Assembly (NCBI GenBank): GCA_964006375.1
Contig: OZ023262.1
Location: 93,197,654-93,261,653, forward strand
Direction of reading: 5' to 3'
Length of the DNA: 64,000 nt
Origin: Tillus elongatus
Taxonomy: Eukaryota; Arthropoda; Insecta; Coleoptera; Cleridae
The notes below the pieces were generated by a model. That model was given only the letters and a program-made list of their open reading frames with translations. It was not told the origin of the DNA and made no database searches. This document shows positions 1 through 12,039 of this stretch, piece by piece. How positions within the stretch are numbered: the stretch's first letter is position 1; each line of letters starts with the position of its first letter. Position numbers and translations under genes: made by a program.

Positions 1-530
1 ATCACTATCTTGTTTAATAGGACACTATCTTGTTGGAACAACATATCGCTGATGTCAAGTCAATCCAATTCTGGCGAAAAATAGTCTTCCAACATGGAAT
101 TGACCGTAACATGGCGCTCATTACCATCGCTAAACATATGGTCCAATCCCACCTCCGGCATGAAAACCACACTACATGGTCACTATTTCATTTATTGACA
201 AAGCCATTGACCCAAAAATGAGCTTCATCGCTGAAGATGATTTTTCATTAAAATTCAGGATTATTTTAAAATGTTTGCAGAGCCCAATCAGAGAAGTTTC
301 GGCGCTTCAAATCTTTACGCAAATTTCGCCACAATGTGATTTGAGAGATTCCCAGAGCACGTTTGCAGAAATAGATTCTTTGGGGCAAATTTTTCACCAT
401 TCTGCCAAATACATCGGCCAGAGCGTAGCAATTTTACTTGTGATATTGTTCCTGAGGTCCTCTAACGTTATTGACTTGTTGGCATAAACCATCTACTTAA
501 CGTAACCCCATAAAAATAAATCCAACGGAG

Positions 531-535
<5 letters not shown>
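1..535 (-). pseudogene. Scrambled mariner-type transposase remnant
   Basis: Reading the minus strand from 535 downward, the first recognisable piece is the transposase C-terminal motif (TPLDLFLWGYVK, about 534-499). A helix-turn-helix-like piece (SQITLWRNLRKDL, about 325-285) follows. Then come the first catalytic-acid region (IIFSDEAHFW with VNGFVNK, about 225-170) and a second-acid region ending FQQDS near 30, running off the window edge. In an ordinary transposase the C-terminal motif comes last, so the order is permuted. Stops and frameshifts occur throughout. The family (insect Tc1/mariner-like, with QQDGA and SCDLTPLDF motifs) is recognised from general knowledge. The right edge abuts a (TA)n array. 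Confidence 0.7.

Positions 536-604
<69 letters not shown>
535..604. repeat. (TA)n array, left flank of mariner A
   Basis: About 70 bp of uninterrupted TA. It forms the left border of mariner element A, with another TA array at the right border. Confidence 0.97.
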
Positions 605-608
<4 letters not shown>

Positions 609-2444
609 GGCGCATTGAAAACGAAACAGACCGATTTGCGTCCAGAGAATTTTTTTTTAAGAAACATGTCAATTTTAATATTGAGGGGACATGTTTTGAC
701 ATAAAACTCAACTATGTCAGATCAACCCCTTAAGGATGGTGATAACAACCCTTATATTTTAAATAAGGAACAGGGGTCGACTCTTACATCGTTTGAAAGC
801 TCTTTCTTTTATGAATTCACCCACTATATTTTTTGGAAGTTTTATGAACTGGTTTGTAAATTATTCACAGTTGGAATTCCAAGAACGTATTCCATTCATT
901 GTGATGAGAAATGCACTAATTAGTCAATTATTCGTTAAAAATAACTAAAAAACAAAACCAAACGTTCAAATATGTTTATTTAGTTAAGTAAGTGTTAAAA
1001 TTGTTGACCATCAGCTTCCATACAAAGGTACAAATTTTGTTCAAAACGAGCTCTGACATTCTGGAGCATTTGTGGAGTTATTAGACGGCATTCTTCAACA
1101 GTGGGTCGTCTTAATTCTTCGAGAGACTCCGGTTCTGTTGCGAAAATTATACTCTATAAATGGCTCCATAGAAAGAAGTCTAAAGGAGTTAAATCCGGTG
1201 ATCTATGGGGCCACTCAGTATCACCTCGTAGAGGTGCCCAATCCACTGCTCTGGAAACTCTCTGTTCAAAAAACTCCCTAACACCTTGTGAAAAATGCGT
1301 AGGAGGCCCATCTTGTTGAAACACTAATTGATTTTTTTGATAGCGATCATTATTTTCAACAATGTCAATTAGTAGAGGGTAAACGATATCTCCTAGTTAC
1401 TTTAAATACGTTTCGCCAGTCAAATTGCCATCAAGAAAAATTGTTCCGATTAAACGGTCTCCAAAAATGCCAGTCCAGCCATTCAATTTCTGTGGAGTTT
1501 GAGTGTCGACTTCGTGAAAATTTCTTGGATTATTATCTGCCCAATAACAATGACAATTATGACGATTGACTGTAGAGTTTAATAAAAACGTACACGTCTG
1601 GAAAACAGATATTGAACAGAAAGTTCCCGTTATCAGCTATTCGTGCAGTAATAACTTCACAAAACTTCAGCCGCCGATCAAAATAATATTCATTCAGTTG
1701 TTGTACAAGATGAATTTTATACGGGTGATATTTATGATGCTTTAATATTCGCTGAATAGTTCTTCTTTGATATTTGAAACAGTGGCCAAATTTCTCGCGA
1801 TTAAATTTGGGTCTGCAGCTGCACTTTGTCGAAACTTTGTAACTAACTCCAAAATGTATTTTCTGTTAACATGTCTGTTCGGATGTCGTTCATTAAACAA
1901 ATTTGCGGTACGGTTGAGACAGTCATCGTTTTTGAAAAAAAGAGTAATTATTTCAACTCTTTCTTCTATAGAATACACCATTGTGAAATTAATTTTTGGT
2001 AGTACTATCAAGTATCAAACCGACCGATAAACTGAAATAATAAACCGCATTTCTCTCATTCCGATAAGAAATGTTCTGATAGTAAATTTTTTGTTTACAA
2101 ACCAACAAAACATTGACTATCAGAACATTACTTATCGGAATGAGTGAAATGCGTTTTTGTATCTTCAAGTGTCAATAATTGTTAAACGAGTTGATAAAAC
2201 TTCCAAAAAAATTAGCGTGCTGAATTCAGAAAAGAAAGAGCTTTCAAACGATGTAACAGTCGACCCATATTCCCTATTTAAAATATAAGGGTTCTTATCA
2301 CCACCCTTAAAGGTTTGATGTGACAAAGTTGAGTGTAATGTTAAAACATGTTCCCCTCAATATTAAAATTGACGTGTTTCAACGTTTCTTAAAGAAAATA
2401 ATTCTCTGGACACAAATTGGTCTGTTTCGTTTTCAATGCGCCAA

Positions 2445-2446
<2 letters not shown>
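605..2446 (-). mobile_element. Mariner-type DNA transposon, copy A, with long TIRs
   Basis: The left end begins GGGTGGCGCATTGAAAACG and the right end, read on the other strand, begins GGTTGGCGCATTGAAAACG. The similarity continues inward for roughly 330 bp (through the GATAACAACCC and GAATTCA blocks), so these are long terminal inverted repeats. The element is about 1.84 kb and related to copies B (4793-6713) and C (35428-37314). Both borders are (TA)n arrays, which fits the TA target site of the Tc1/mariner superfamily. The internal transposase on the minus strand is broken, so this copy is not autonomous. Confidence 0.9.
965..1981 (-). pseudogene. Transposase pseudogene of mariner A
   Basis: Degenerate Tc1/mariner-type DDE transposase. 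The start is the ATG at 1981 (MVYSIEERVEIITLF), matching the start used by copy C. The N-terminus is an HTH-like domain (residues about 1-55, NRTANLFNERHPNR). The second catalytic acid is still visible as QQDG near 1309 and the third as SPDLTPLDFFLW near 1190. Frameshifts separate these pieces and one in-frame stop follows the DFFLW motif. The coding region ends near 965 with the MEAxGQQF motif shared with copy C. Catalysis by this copy is not expected. Confidence 0.85.

Positions 2447-2529
<83 letters not shown>
2447..2529. repeat. (TA)n array, right flank of mariner A
   Basis: About 83 bp of pure TA at the right edge of mariner A. With the array at 535-604 it brackets the element. Confidence 0.97.
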
Positions 2530-2531
<2 letters not shown>

Positions 2532-3457
2532 AAAATTAAGCTGCTTATTTGTTTCAAGGGTCTCTAATTCCGCGCTATTAAAACAATTTTTGTAAATTCA
2601 AAAGTCGTTAAACACGTCTTTACAATTAAGGGATATTCTTTATGAAAATTTGTTAAAAAGGTATATTTAATGGGCTTCTTTCAACCAAACTGTTGCTAAT
2701 CACCATCATTTACGCTTCAGAATAAACAAACGTTATTAGTCATCCAAGTTGAATTTGTATTTCTAAATTCTGAATGATACGTATCACCCTTATCAACCGG
2801 AAGGTTGTTTCGGGTTTTATTTAATATTTACCGACCGATTCACCTATCATACATGTGCAGTTGTGCGGTAGACCCTTTATTGTCCATGCGAGTCGAAGTC
2901 GTTTTATAAAACACAAAGATACATATTGTAATAGCTTTTCCTATCTATGTTTCGCTTTTTCTGTTCCATTCTTAATATTGTATGAGAAACGTTGAGAATA
3001 ATTTGTGGAATCGTTTGAAAATCCTTCTGTTTGACTTTCAGGTTCGACAAAGGAGGAGAACGATGTAACATATCAAATAGGTTCCCCTGAGAAAGGTAAG
3101 GATGCAGTAAATTTTTGATTCACACTGAAGGTTTATTTCATTTTATTATTGCAGACCGTGCTGACTCGCTCCTGCTCGAAGATGAATATTACAGCTGTGC
3201 TCATCAAACCACGTTCTCCAGGCTGCTTATAGTTCTATGGTTACGTATCCTTTCAAACTACATACCATTTATATAATAATGTGAGTTCCAATAAGAAACT
3301 GTCTGGAACATTATGTACATACCTGGTGTAGTGCCGCGCATATCCGGAAAACGGCTCGGAAGCGTTCTGAAATGGTATCTGTGGACGTGGATTGCAATAA
3401 GGAATACATCCTCAAACAATCAACCTATTATGCTGTTATTATTTTAACTTTTTTATA
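2530..3457. other. AT-rich sequence, no gene recognised
   Basis: No coding motif, RNA gene or clear repeat family recognised here. A gaaaggtaaggatgcag string near 3092 and a ttgcag at 3150 resemble splice sites, but no supporting reading frame was found. Confidence 0.4.
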
Positions 3458-3560
3458 TATTATAAATATGAGTACGCTTTGGAAAACCCAAACCATAACA
3501 CATTTTTAAACACCTAAAGGTAGTTTCACTGACAAAGTTAGCACCATTAGAGGATGAAAA
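3458..3560 (-). mobile_element. Diverged Penelope-like element 3' end
   Basis: The segment with AAACCCAAACC, GTTTCACTGACAAAGTTAGC and AGAGGATGAAA aligns by eye to the 3' terminal repeat of the Penelope-like copies at 22180 and 44494 (AGAACCCAAATC, GTTTCACTAACCAAGTTAGC, AGAGGATGAAACA). No coding part remains. Confidence 0.65.
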
Positions 3561-3837
3561 GATACTTATTAAAAAATTACTACTAAAAATTGAGTTTATC
3601 CTAGGTGTCAGCTAAAAGACCGCACGTTAGAGACAGTGATCACATTTGCGTAACTGCATTTGCCACATGTCCCTTAAAAATGTTGTTATCTAGTTCAAAA
3701 AACTTTGTTATCTATTCCCTTAGATAGACGAATTAGACCCCCTTGAAGACATATCTGGGATCAGTTTCCGTTTGTATCTGTTTATGGATATCCAGGCTGA
3801 CGCATCTCTGCGGTAAACCTCACTACATTCAATATTA

Positions 3838-4108
3838 TACAAGATACGAGAAAAAATTATGTACCTTAGTTATGTCTCTTGAGCTGCAGCTTAAATAATT
3901 ATTTTCACAATTACAGGCTGATCAATAACTGGTTGGTGATACAAATTATCTTTTATTTTTAATTTAACACATGTTATGCAATTGAATTTTTTGCATTCTC
4001 AATCGAACTAAAAGGCTCCCTGTAGAAATAAAATGATATCGCTCATCGTTTTCAAGTGATTCTAATTAATTAACAACTTTTCAGGTTTTTGGCACATATC
4101 AAAATTTC
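3838..4108 (+). repeat. Dispersed repeat family X, partial copy
   Basis: It begins ATACAAGATACGAGAAAAAA and runs through GATATCGCTCATCGTTTTCA to the TTTTTGGCACATATC block. The same order of blocks occurs at 18110-18480 and, inverted, at 46456-46660 and in the arms at 4109-4705 and 7109-7720. No coding potential is visible. Confidence 0.75.
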
Positions 4109-4701
4109 TGATACGGCGTTTTTAACAATAGATATCGAAATCCCACAACAACGCCTTCAGGAAAATTTTGATATAAAAATTTCACCTCCTATCGTCACGT
4201 CTCTTCAAAAGGTAGCTACCCCTTGGAAATTTTGAATTTGGATGGTGAGTAGTGTGGTACATATTTTTAAAGCTAATATAATTCTCTATTCAGCAACACA
4301 AACTTTTTTGTAGGAATACAATATGTGAGTAAATTTGGTTACCAGTATAACCTATGTAGTAGAAAAAATATACCATATATAATTAATATAATCTTAAAAT
4401 ACTCCAGAAAAAACTGGTTTCCTAGCCAACGAACCTTAAGTTAATACCAAATTGAGCTAGTGAATATTGGACCATTTAATGAAAGTTCACTATCATAACG
4501 CACTTGCTACGTCCAGAATTTATTTTCTTACAAACATCCATTATGTTTGGATAAAAAATTCAATAACATAAAGCGTGTTCGATAAAAAAAAAGAAAATTT
4601 GAATCAGCAACGACTTATGGGTCACCCTCTGATTGTAAAAAATGTAAGATGCAGCTACAGACACCCTATAATTAATGTACACAATTTTTTCTCGTATCTT
4701 G

Positions 4702-4705
<4 letters not shown>
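4109..4705 (+). repeat. Left arm of a 600-bp inverted repeat
   Basis: It is the reverse complement of 7109-7720 with high similarity by eye. It starts at CTGATACGGCG, passes through the CACCTCCTATCGTCACGTCT block and a GTTACCAGTATAACC block, and ends at TCTCGTATCTTGTATAATA beside a (TA)n array. It contains the right part of a MITE-like element (W) ending CACTTGCTACGTCCAGAA near 4537. The space between the arms holds (TA)n and mariner B. Confidence 0.9.

Positions 4706-4792
<87 letters not shown>
4706..4792. repeat. (TA)n array, left flank of mariner B
   Basis: About 87 bp of pure TA, at the inner end of the left 600-bp arm and the outer end of mariner B. Confidence 0.97.
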
Positions 4793-4795
<3 letters not shown>

Positions 4796-6710
4796 GGAGG
4801 CGCATTGAAAACGAAACAGACCGATTTGCGTCCAGAGATTTTTTTTTTAAGAAACGCTGAAACACGTCAATTTTACTACTGAGGGGGACATGTTTTGACA
4901 TAAAACTCAACTTTGTCACATCAACCCCTTAACAGTGGTAATAACAACCCTTATATTTTAAATAGAACATGGCTCGTGTGTTAAATCATTTGAAAGATCT
5001 TTCTTTTCTGAATTCAGCACACAAATGTTTTTGGAAGTTTTATCAACTCGTTTAAAAACTATTCAGTTGGAGTTGCAAGAATGTATTTCATTAATTGTGA
5101 TAATAAATGCACTAATTAGTCAATTTTTCGTTACAAAAAAATAAAAAACAAAACCAAACGTTCAAAAATGTTTATTCAGTTAAGTAAGTGTTCAAATTGT
5201 TGACCACCAGCTTCCATACAAAAGTACAAATTTTGTTAAAAACGAGCTCTCACATTCTGGAGCATTTGTGGAGTTATTAGACGGCATTCTTTAACCATGC
5301 CTCGTCGTATTTCTTCCAGAGACTCCGCTTCTGTTGCGTAAATCCTACTCTTTAAATGGCCCTATAGAAAGAAGTCTAAAGGAGTTAAATCCGGTGATCT
5401 AGGAGGCCACTCAATAGCATCTCTACACCCAATCCATTGCTCTGGAAACTCTCTGTTCAAAAACTCCCTAACACATTGTGAAAAATGCGGAGGAGCTCCG
5501 TCTTGTTAAAACACTAATTGATTTTTTAGATAGCGATCATCAATTTCAACAATGTCAGTTAGTAGAGGGTAAACGATAACTTCTAGTAACTCCAAATACG
5601 TTTCGCCACTTAAATTGCCATCAAGAAAAATTGGTACGATTAAACAGTCTCCAAAAATGCCAGTCCAGATATTCAATTTCTGTGGAGTTTGAGTATGGAC
5701 TTCGTGAAAATTTCTTGGATTATTATCTGCCTAATAACGACAATTATGTCGAATGACTGTAGAGTTTAATAAAAACGTACACTCGTCTGAAAAACAGATA
5801 TTGAACAGAAAGTTCCTGTTATCAGCTATTAGTGCAGTCATAACTTCACAAAACTCCAGCCGCCAATCAAAATCATTTTCATTCAGTTGTTGTACAAAAT
5901 GAATTTTATACGGGTGAAATTTATGACGCTTCAATATTCGCTGAATAGTTCTTCTTTTGATGTTTGAAACAGTGGACAATTTTCTCGTGCTCAAAGTTGG
6001 GTCTGCAGCAATTTGTCCTAAAACTTCAATCTCAGTAGTCTCATTTCTAACCGGAAATTCACCTTCAGGATCCCGTTTTTGTTGGCTACTGAACGACTTT
6101 GTCGAAACTTTGCAACTAACTCCAAAATGTATTTTCGGTTAACACGTCTGTTCGTATGTCGTTGATTAAACAAATTTGCGGTACGGTTGGCTCAGTCATC
6201 GTTTTTGAAAAAAAAAGTAATTATTTCACCTCTTTCTTCTACAGAATACAGCATTGTGAAATTAATTTTCGGTAGTACTATCAAGTATCAAACCGACCGA
6301 TAAACTGAAATAATAAACCGCATTTCCTCATTCTGATAAGAAATGTTTTGATAGTAAATTTTTTGTTTACAAACCAACAAAACATTGACTATCAGCACAT
6401 TTCTTATCGGAATGAGTGAAATGCATTTTTGCATCTTCAACTGAATAATTTTTAAATGAGTTAATAAAACTTCCAAAAAAATTAGTGTGCCGAATTCATA
6501 AAAGAAGGCTTTCAAATTATGTAACATTCGACCCATGTTCCCTATTTAAAATATAAGGGTTGTTATCACCACCCTTAAGGGGTTGATGCGAAAAATTTGA
6601 GTTTTATGTCAAAACATGTCCCCCTCAATATTAAAATTGACGTGTTTCAGCGTTTATTAAAAAAAAATCTCTGGATGCAAATCGGTCTGCTTGGTTTTTA
6701 ATGCTCCTCC

Positions 6711-6713
<3 letters not shown>
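4793..6713 (-). mobile_element. Mariner-type DNA transposon, copy B, with long TIRs
   Basis: The terminal inverted repeats start CAGGGAGGCGCATTGAAAAC on the left and CAGGGAGGAGCATTAAAAAC on the right (opposite strand), and extend inward for several hundred bases. Length is about 1.92 kb. The element is bordered by (TA)n on both sides and lies between the two 600-bp inverted arms. It is the best preserved of the three copies: all three catalytic regions of the minus-strand transposase can be read, though stops interrupt them. Confidence 0.9.
5165..6254 (-). pseudogene. Transposase pseudogene of mariner B
   Basis: The start is the ATG at 6254 (MLYSVEERGE), homologous to MVYS starts in copies A and C. 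Readable pieces in order are the HTH region, RRTIQRILKRHKFHPYKIH (about 5959-5900), the first catalytic aspartate in SDECTFLLNSTV (about 5790-5755), the second in QDGAPPHFSQ (about 5510) and the third in SPDLTPLDFFL (about 5400). Thirty-six residues separate the second and third acids. In-frame stops lie just before QDGAPP and after DFFL. All three acids survive, but the frame is interrupted. Confidence 0.88.

Positions 6714-6715
<2 letters not shown>

Positions 6716-6795
<80 letters not shown>
6716..6795. repeat. (TA)n array, right flank of mariner B
   Basis: About 80 bp of TA that runs directly into the palindrome at 6796-6833. Confidence 0.95.
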
Positions 6796-6798
<3 letters not shown>

Positions 6799-6833
6799 CT
6801 ATATGTGTATATATATATATATACACATATAGG
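6796..6833. repeat. Perfect 38-bp palindrome with a TA core
   Basis: The left half reads CACCTATATGTGTATATAT and the right half is its exact reverse complement, ending CACATATAGGTG. It could form a cruciform or hairpin. It lies at the edge of a (TA)n array. Confidence 0.9.
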
Positions 6834-7028
6834 TGCATGTACATGATTTCTCCATTTGATGGATGAAATATCAATTGCATCATTCTATCTTTGCTTTAGT
6901 AGCATTGTATCTCCCGATAAATAGGTTCCTATTTTATTATCACCTCGTTTATGTTTGTATAATGGTGTATTTTGTTTTTTTTCGATTAAAAAAATGTGTT
7001 AAACTACCTTGTTCCCTTGTATACTATA

Positions 7029-7030
<2 letters not shown>

Positions 7031-7109
<79 letters not shown>
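7031..7109. repeat. (TA)n array beside the right inverted arm
   Basis: About 78 bp of TA ending at TAATACAAGATACGAG, the mirror image of the junction at 4690-4706. Confidence 0.95.
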
Positions 7110-7111
<2 letters not shown>

Positions 7112-7720
7112 CAAGATACGAGAAAAAATTGTATACAATAATTATATAATTATAGGGTGTCTGGAGCTGCATCTTTTTTACAATCAGAGGATGATCCATA
7201 AGTCGTTGGTGATCGAAATTATCTTTTTTTTTTTCATTGAACACGCCTTACACGACTAATATTATTGAATTTTTTATCTAAACATAATGGATGTTGTTAA
7301 GAAAAGAAATTCTGGACGTAGCAAGTGCGTTATGATAGTGAACTTTCATTAAATGGTTCAATATTCACTAGCTCAATTTGGTATTAACTTAAGGTTCGTT
7401 GGCTAGGAAACCAGTTTTTTCTGGAGTATTTAAAGTTTATTTTAATTAAATATGGTATATTTTTTCTACTACAGAGGTTATACTGGTAACCAAATTTATT
7501 CACATATTTCATTCCTACAAAAAAGTTTGTGTTGCTAAATAGAAAATTATGTTAGCTTTAAAAAGATGTACCACACTACTCACCATCCAAATCCAAAATT
7601 TCCAAGGGGTAGCTACCCTTTGAAGAGACGTGACGATAGGAGGTGAAATTTTTACATCAAAACTTTCGTGAAGGTGTTGTTGTGGGATTTCGATATCTAT
7701 TGTTAAAAACGCCGTATCAG
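7109..7720 (-). repeat. Right arm of the 600-bp inverted repeat
   Basis: Reverse complement of 4109-4705. It includes AGGGTGTCTGGAGCTGCATC, a MITE-like W segment starting CTGGACGTAGCAAGTGCG near 7310, and AGACGTGACGATAGGAGGTG. Homology stops at GCCGTATCAG near 7720. Confidence 0.9.
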
Positions 7721-7784
7721 ATAGAGAAAATCTAAAATTAACAAAAAAATGTCACCCCATCTCGATAGTTGGATTCTTGCAAAA

Positions 7785-8112
<328 letters not shown>

Positions 8113-8282
8113 TTTATTTGCTTGCTTTACCCTTTGTGATTCTTTATCGGTTTACGTGGACTGCAGTTTCGAACCGTCCCGGTTCATCGTCAGCACGCTG
8201 CTGATTGTGTTCGCTCCTGTGTGGTCTACGGCTGAGATTGTACATGGCGCCTGCGCGTTGAGCTTCTGCTGGTCGGTTTACT

Positions 8283-8696
8283 CATGATATAATTACTTAG
8301 AAGAGATATGATATCGCGCATATGCCCCGCCCCCTCCCATGACGTCACGTGGTGAGTAACTTTACAGAAGTCCAACTACACACTTAAAACAAAGTTATTC
8401 TAAATCAAAAAGTTTCTATACGTCAGTTTAGTGCGGTTAAAGTTACGCCTATATTGTATTTTTCAGATAATATAGATCGCAGCACTAAATTTGATCTCTT
8501 TCATTTTTATTACTTCCAACTGTATCCACTTAAATATTAGTAAAATACGTAATTTGTTAAGAGGTTGTGATGAAACGTCAACCCCACTGCACGACAGCAT
8601 ATTATTGTTGCATTGGAGTCACCACTTGACACCATGCGCGTGACAGGTCTAAAAATAGGTAGTCTGAATATCATATCTCTCGTTATTTGTATCATG
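8283..8696. mobile_element. hAT-like MITE with 8-bp target duplication
   Basis: The inserted segment begins CATGATA and ends TATCATG (perfect 7-bp terminal inverted repeats). Imperfect inverted similarity extends to about 35 bp (AGATATGATAT on both sides). It is bounded by the direct repeat GGTTTACT at 8275-8282 and 8697-8704. The opposite arm of the surrounding palindrome keeps the unoccupied site near 9783-9795 (complement CGGTTTACTGTTCTC), which confirms the insertion limits. An 8-bp duplication with short TIRs is typical of hAT elements; superfamily assignment is inference. No coding region. Confidence 0.85.
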
Positions 8697-8704
8697 GGTT
8701 TACT

Positions 8705-9235
8705 GTTCTCTGATTGGTTGTGCCTTCGGACTGTGTCGTGCGTATCGGTGTCCTGTCTTGATCACTGTGGTTTGATGATTTGTCTATTTGTATGGCCTTT
8801 ATTAAATTTTGTTTAAATATTTGTACTTGAATTTGTTCTGGCATTATTAACTGTGTCTTATTGTTTGTTTGTTGAATGTAGTATCGTTCCCAGATTTCCA
8901 TTTTTTTTGTGGTCTTTAATATGGTTCATTAGTTGTAATTGGGTGATGTCTGGTTTTTGGTGTTTTGTGTTGTGAATGTGTGTAGCTACGTTTTATTTGT
9001 AGCTAGGTATGTGGATTTTATCTTATGCTGTTATATGTTCCTTAAAAATTGTTTATATTGATTTTTTACCATTACTACATTTTTTTATTGCATGTGTTAC
9101 ATTCTATTTAATATATTCCGTTTAATTCATGTGGGTCGTGTTCTTTTTTTAAATTTATTTTGTTAATGGTTTTGTAGCTTATTTTTAAGTAATATTGTTT
9201 AAATGTTTGTGTTATTTTTTTGACGATTTTACGCA
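8705..9235 (-). pseudogene. Penelope-like GIY-YIG remnant, left arm
   Basis: Minus-strand mirror of the fragment at 9330-9800. The C-terminal stretch MEIWERYYIQQTNNKTQLIM is open near 8901-8692, but the nuclease part (about 8920-9170) is frameshifted. Function lost. Confidence 0.65.
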
Positions 9236-9329
9236 GCATTACTTATAACCACCACATCAAAAAATAACGCAAACACCCAAACAATATGACTTAAAAATGA
9301 GCTACAAGTCGAATAACAAAATAATAAAC

Positions 9330-9800
9330 AAAATAAATAAAAAATAAGAACACAACCCACATGAGTTAAACGGAATATATCAAATAGAATGTAACACATG
9401 CAAAAAAAATATAGGAATGACAAAAAAATCAATAGAAACAAGACTCAAGGAACATATAACAGCATTAGATAAAATCCACATACCTAGTTACAAATCAAAC
9501 GTAGCTACACACATTTACAACACAAAACAGCAAAAACCAGATATCACCCAATTGCAACTAATTAAACATTAAAGACCACAAAAAAATGGAAATCTGGGAA
9601 CAACATTACATTCAACAAAAAAACAATAAGAAACAGTTAATGCCAGAACAAATTCAAGTACGAACGTTTAAACAAAACTAAATAAAGGCCAGACAAATAG
9701 ACAAGTTATCAAACCACAGTGATCAAGACAGGAGACCGATAAACACACGACACAGTCCGAAGGCACAACCAATCAGAGAACAGTAAACCGACCAGTAGAA
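9330..9800 (+). pseudogene. Penelope-like GIY-YIG nuclease remnant, right arm
   Basis: One frame reads ECNTCKKNIGMTKKSIETRL (9388-9447), then KEHITALDK, SNVATHIYN and DITQLQLIK. This matches the order in the Penelope GIY-YIG domain seen at 23990-24300 in this window (CKDCNLKYVGQTKRSIGIRF, KEHISQLRY, AVARHIWDN, NLKLIKN). The sequence differs enough to be a separate Penelope family. Upstream RT coding is absent and frames are broken after LQLIK. In intact elements this domain cuts target DNA. Confidence 0.75.
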
Positions 9801-9977
9801 GCTCAACGCGCAGGCACCACGGACAATCTCAGGTAGACCACACATGAGCGATCACGGTCAGCAGCGTGCTGATGATCAACCGGGACGGTTCGAAACTGCA
9901 GTCCACGTAAACCAATAAAGAATCACAAAGAGTGCAGCAAGAAAATAGAGTGTATATTTAAAAGTGATCATTCCAAA

Positions 9978-9981
<4 letters not shown>

Positions 9982-10051
<70 letters not shown>
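9982..10051. repeat. (TA)n array, right of the Penelope dimer
   Basis: About 70 bp of pure TA. Confidence 0.97.
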
Positions 10052-10053
<2 letters not shown>

Positions 10054-10317
10054 TTAGAAATTTAAACAAAAATATTTCGATAAATAACATTTAGTACGTC
10101 CGGTTCTGTACAGTCCATTGTTCAAACTGTTATCTTAATAATCAGTGTATCATTTTTATAAAGAATATTTGATAACGACACAGTTTTACAAAAGCAGGTA
10201 TGCAATTTCAATTACAAGGATTTAAGACTCAACAGTGAGGGTCTGTCTGTATACCTTGCTAGAGGACGCTCTTCGCAGCTGCTTGGAAACAAGCATATAA
10301 ATAGAATTTCAAATTTT

Positions 10318-10445
10318 TATTCACTTATGACGCTAAATTTGTTGGCGAAACGATTGTCAAGTCTAAGAACAGTATTCTGATGAACTGGGTTCTCTATATT
10401 GTACTTATAAGTGCTCGTCACAGGTTCCAATCTTCACTCATTCCT
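10318..10445 (+). mobile_element. Penelope-like 3' end remnant
   Basis: Blocks CTTATGACGCTAA, GGCGAAACGATTGTCA, GGGTTCTC and GTGCTCGTCACAGGTTCCAA match the plus-orientation 3' terminus of the Penelope copy at 24590-24720. No coding part is attached. Confidence 0.75.
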
Positions 10446-12039
10446 ATACTTTACTTATTTATCAGATAAAACATATTTGTTAATTAAACTTTTAGTAATT
10501 CTATATAGGTAGTAATATAATATATCTTTGTATATCAATAAATGTATTTACAAGTTTTGATATTTAGGTAAAAATATAAGCTAAACAATTATTATTCCTT
10601 ATTGCATAGCCACATTTAGAATATAATATATGCTATAGGATATTATGTAAAAGTTCTTAGTCTTTAAGTGCTATTTTTGTACGCTTGTTGTAGCATGGAT
10701 TGTAATAAAACATTCCAGAAAATATATGCGTTTGTACTTTATTTAAGAGTCATTTACACGTGCTGCGGAGATTTTTCGCCATTTGGCTCTCCTCGGAAAA
10801 GATATTTCATCTTGATGTTCTACCGATGTCGAAATTACTCTACGTGAGCAATATCACTTTTCCCTTGAATTTATTTTTGATAAGCTAAAAGGACTGAGAT
10901 TTATAAAGAATCTGTTAAGTTTTAAATAATTCAAAGCATTGGCTGGTGTTTTCCTGCACATATTCTAACGGCAAGGTAATGAATATTTCATGATCTTTCG
11001 TTAGAAGACCTTACATAGGAACTAATTAGTACTCCAATTCATAAAGGTGATTCACCGTAAGCTTTACACCCAGATTTTCTCTGTTATAACAAAACAAGAC
11101 AACAAACGCTTGTACATGTCAATCTAAATTGTTTATGATACACGCTTTTAGCAAATTTTCAGAAAAAAAATCGTTTTAACGAGCTAACCACTTTTAAATT
11201 TTTTCAAATCATCACGAAGTAGAGCCCTTTAAATGCAGTTTTCGGCTAAACTTTTTCTCTGTTTTTGTAGAGGCTGTGTCATTTAAAATTGCAAACGTCT
11301 CATTTTCTTCAAAAGTAGAGGGGATTTTTTAACATTGTTGAACGTGTTAGATTAAGGACATAAAAGCCTTACGCTTTTCGAAAAAAATATTTGTTTATTA
11401 CGACACACGTAGAGGACGTAGATGCGTTGCTGTGGAAAGAAACTGTTAAATCCACAAATCATTAAAATAGGTGGCCTTTGATAGAGATATGAATCTGTCA
11501 TAAATCTTCTCCTATTTAGAACCTTTTTTAGATATTTAAGGTTAAGTGTAGCATTGTTCACAAGATTAAACCCTGCGTAACTTTCTAAGTCACGCGCTCT
11601 AAATAACTTATATCCTTTTCAACTTTCTGTTGCCTCAATGTATTGATTAAGGGTCTCCTTAATTTTACTTATCTTGTGCTTATATACTTAATATCAAAAT
11701 ATAAAAGAAATAAAAATGCAAGTGAACCTATCTAATTTATGCTGTGGTCTATACTATCTGAAAAAGACATTATAGGCGACGATACGAAATGTCATTTCGG
11801 TAAATTTGCAGTTTACTGCACGGAGGGTTTTTACAAATTATACGGTGATCCCACAATATCGACAAATCGACAAATATGCTACAAGAAGATCTTTGAAAAC
11901 TGGAGCAGGCAATGGTTACTTGCGGTTTATATGTCCAAGTGCTCTGTATTGCATGTCGCAAAATAATCCAAAGTATAATTATTACCTCGGTGGTATTAAG
12001 CTCATTGCAGTACAGCAACAAACTGATCTAGGGAATATT
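10446..12039. other. AT-rich sequence, no gene recognised
   Basis: Small open frames only, none with a family motif. A weak match to the family Z left half lies near 11180-11280. Confidence 0.4.
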
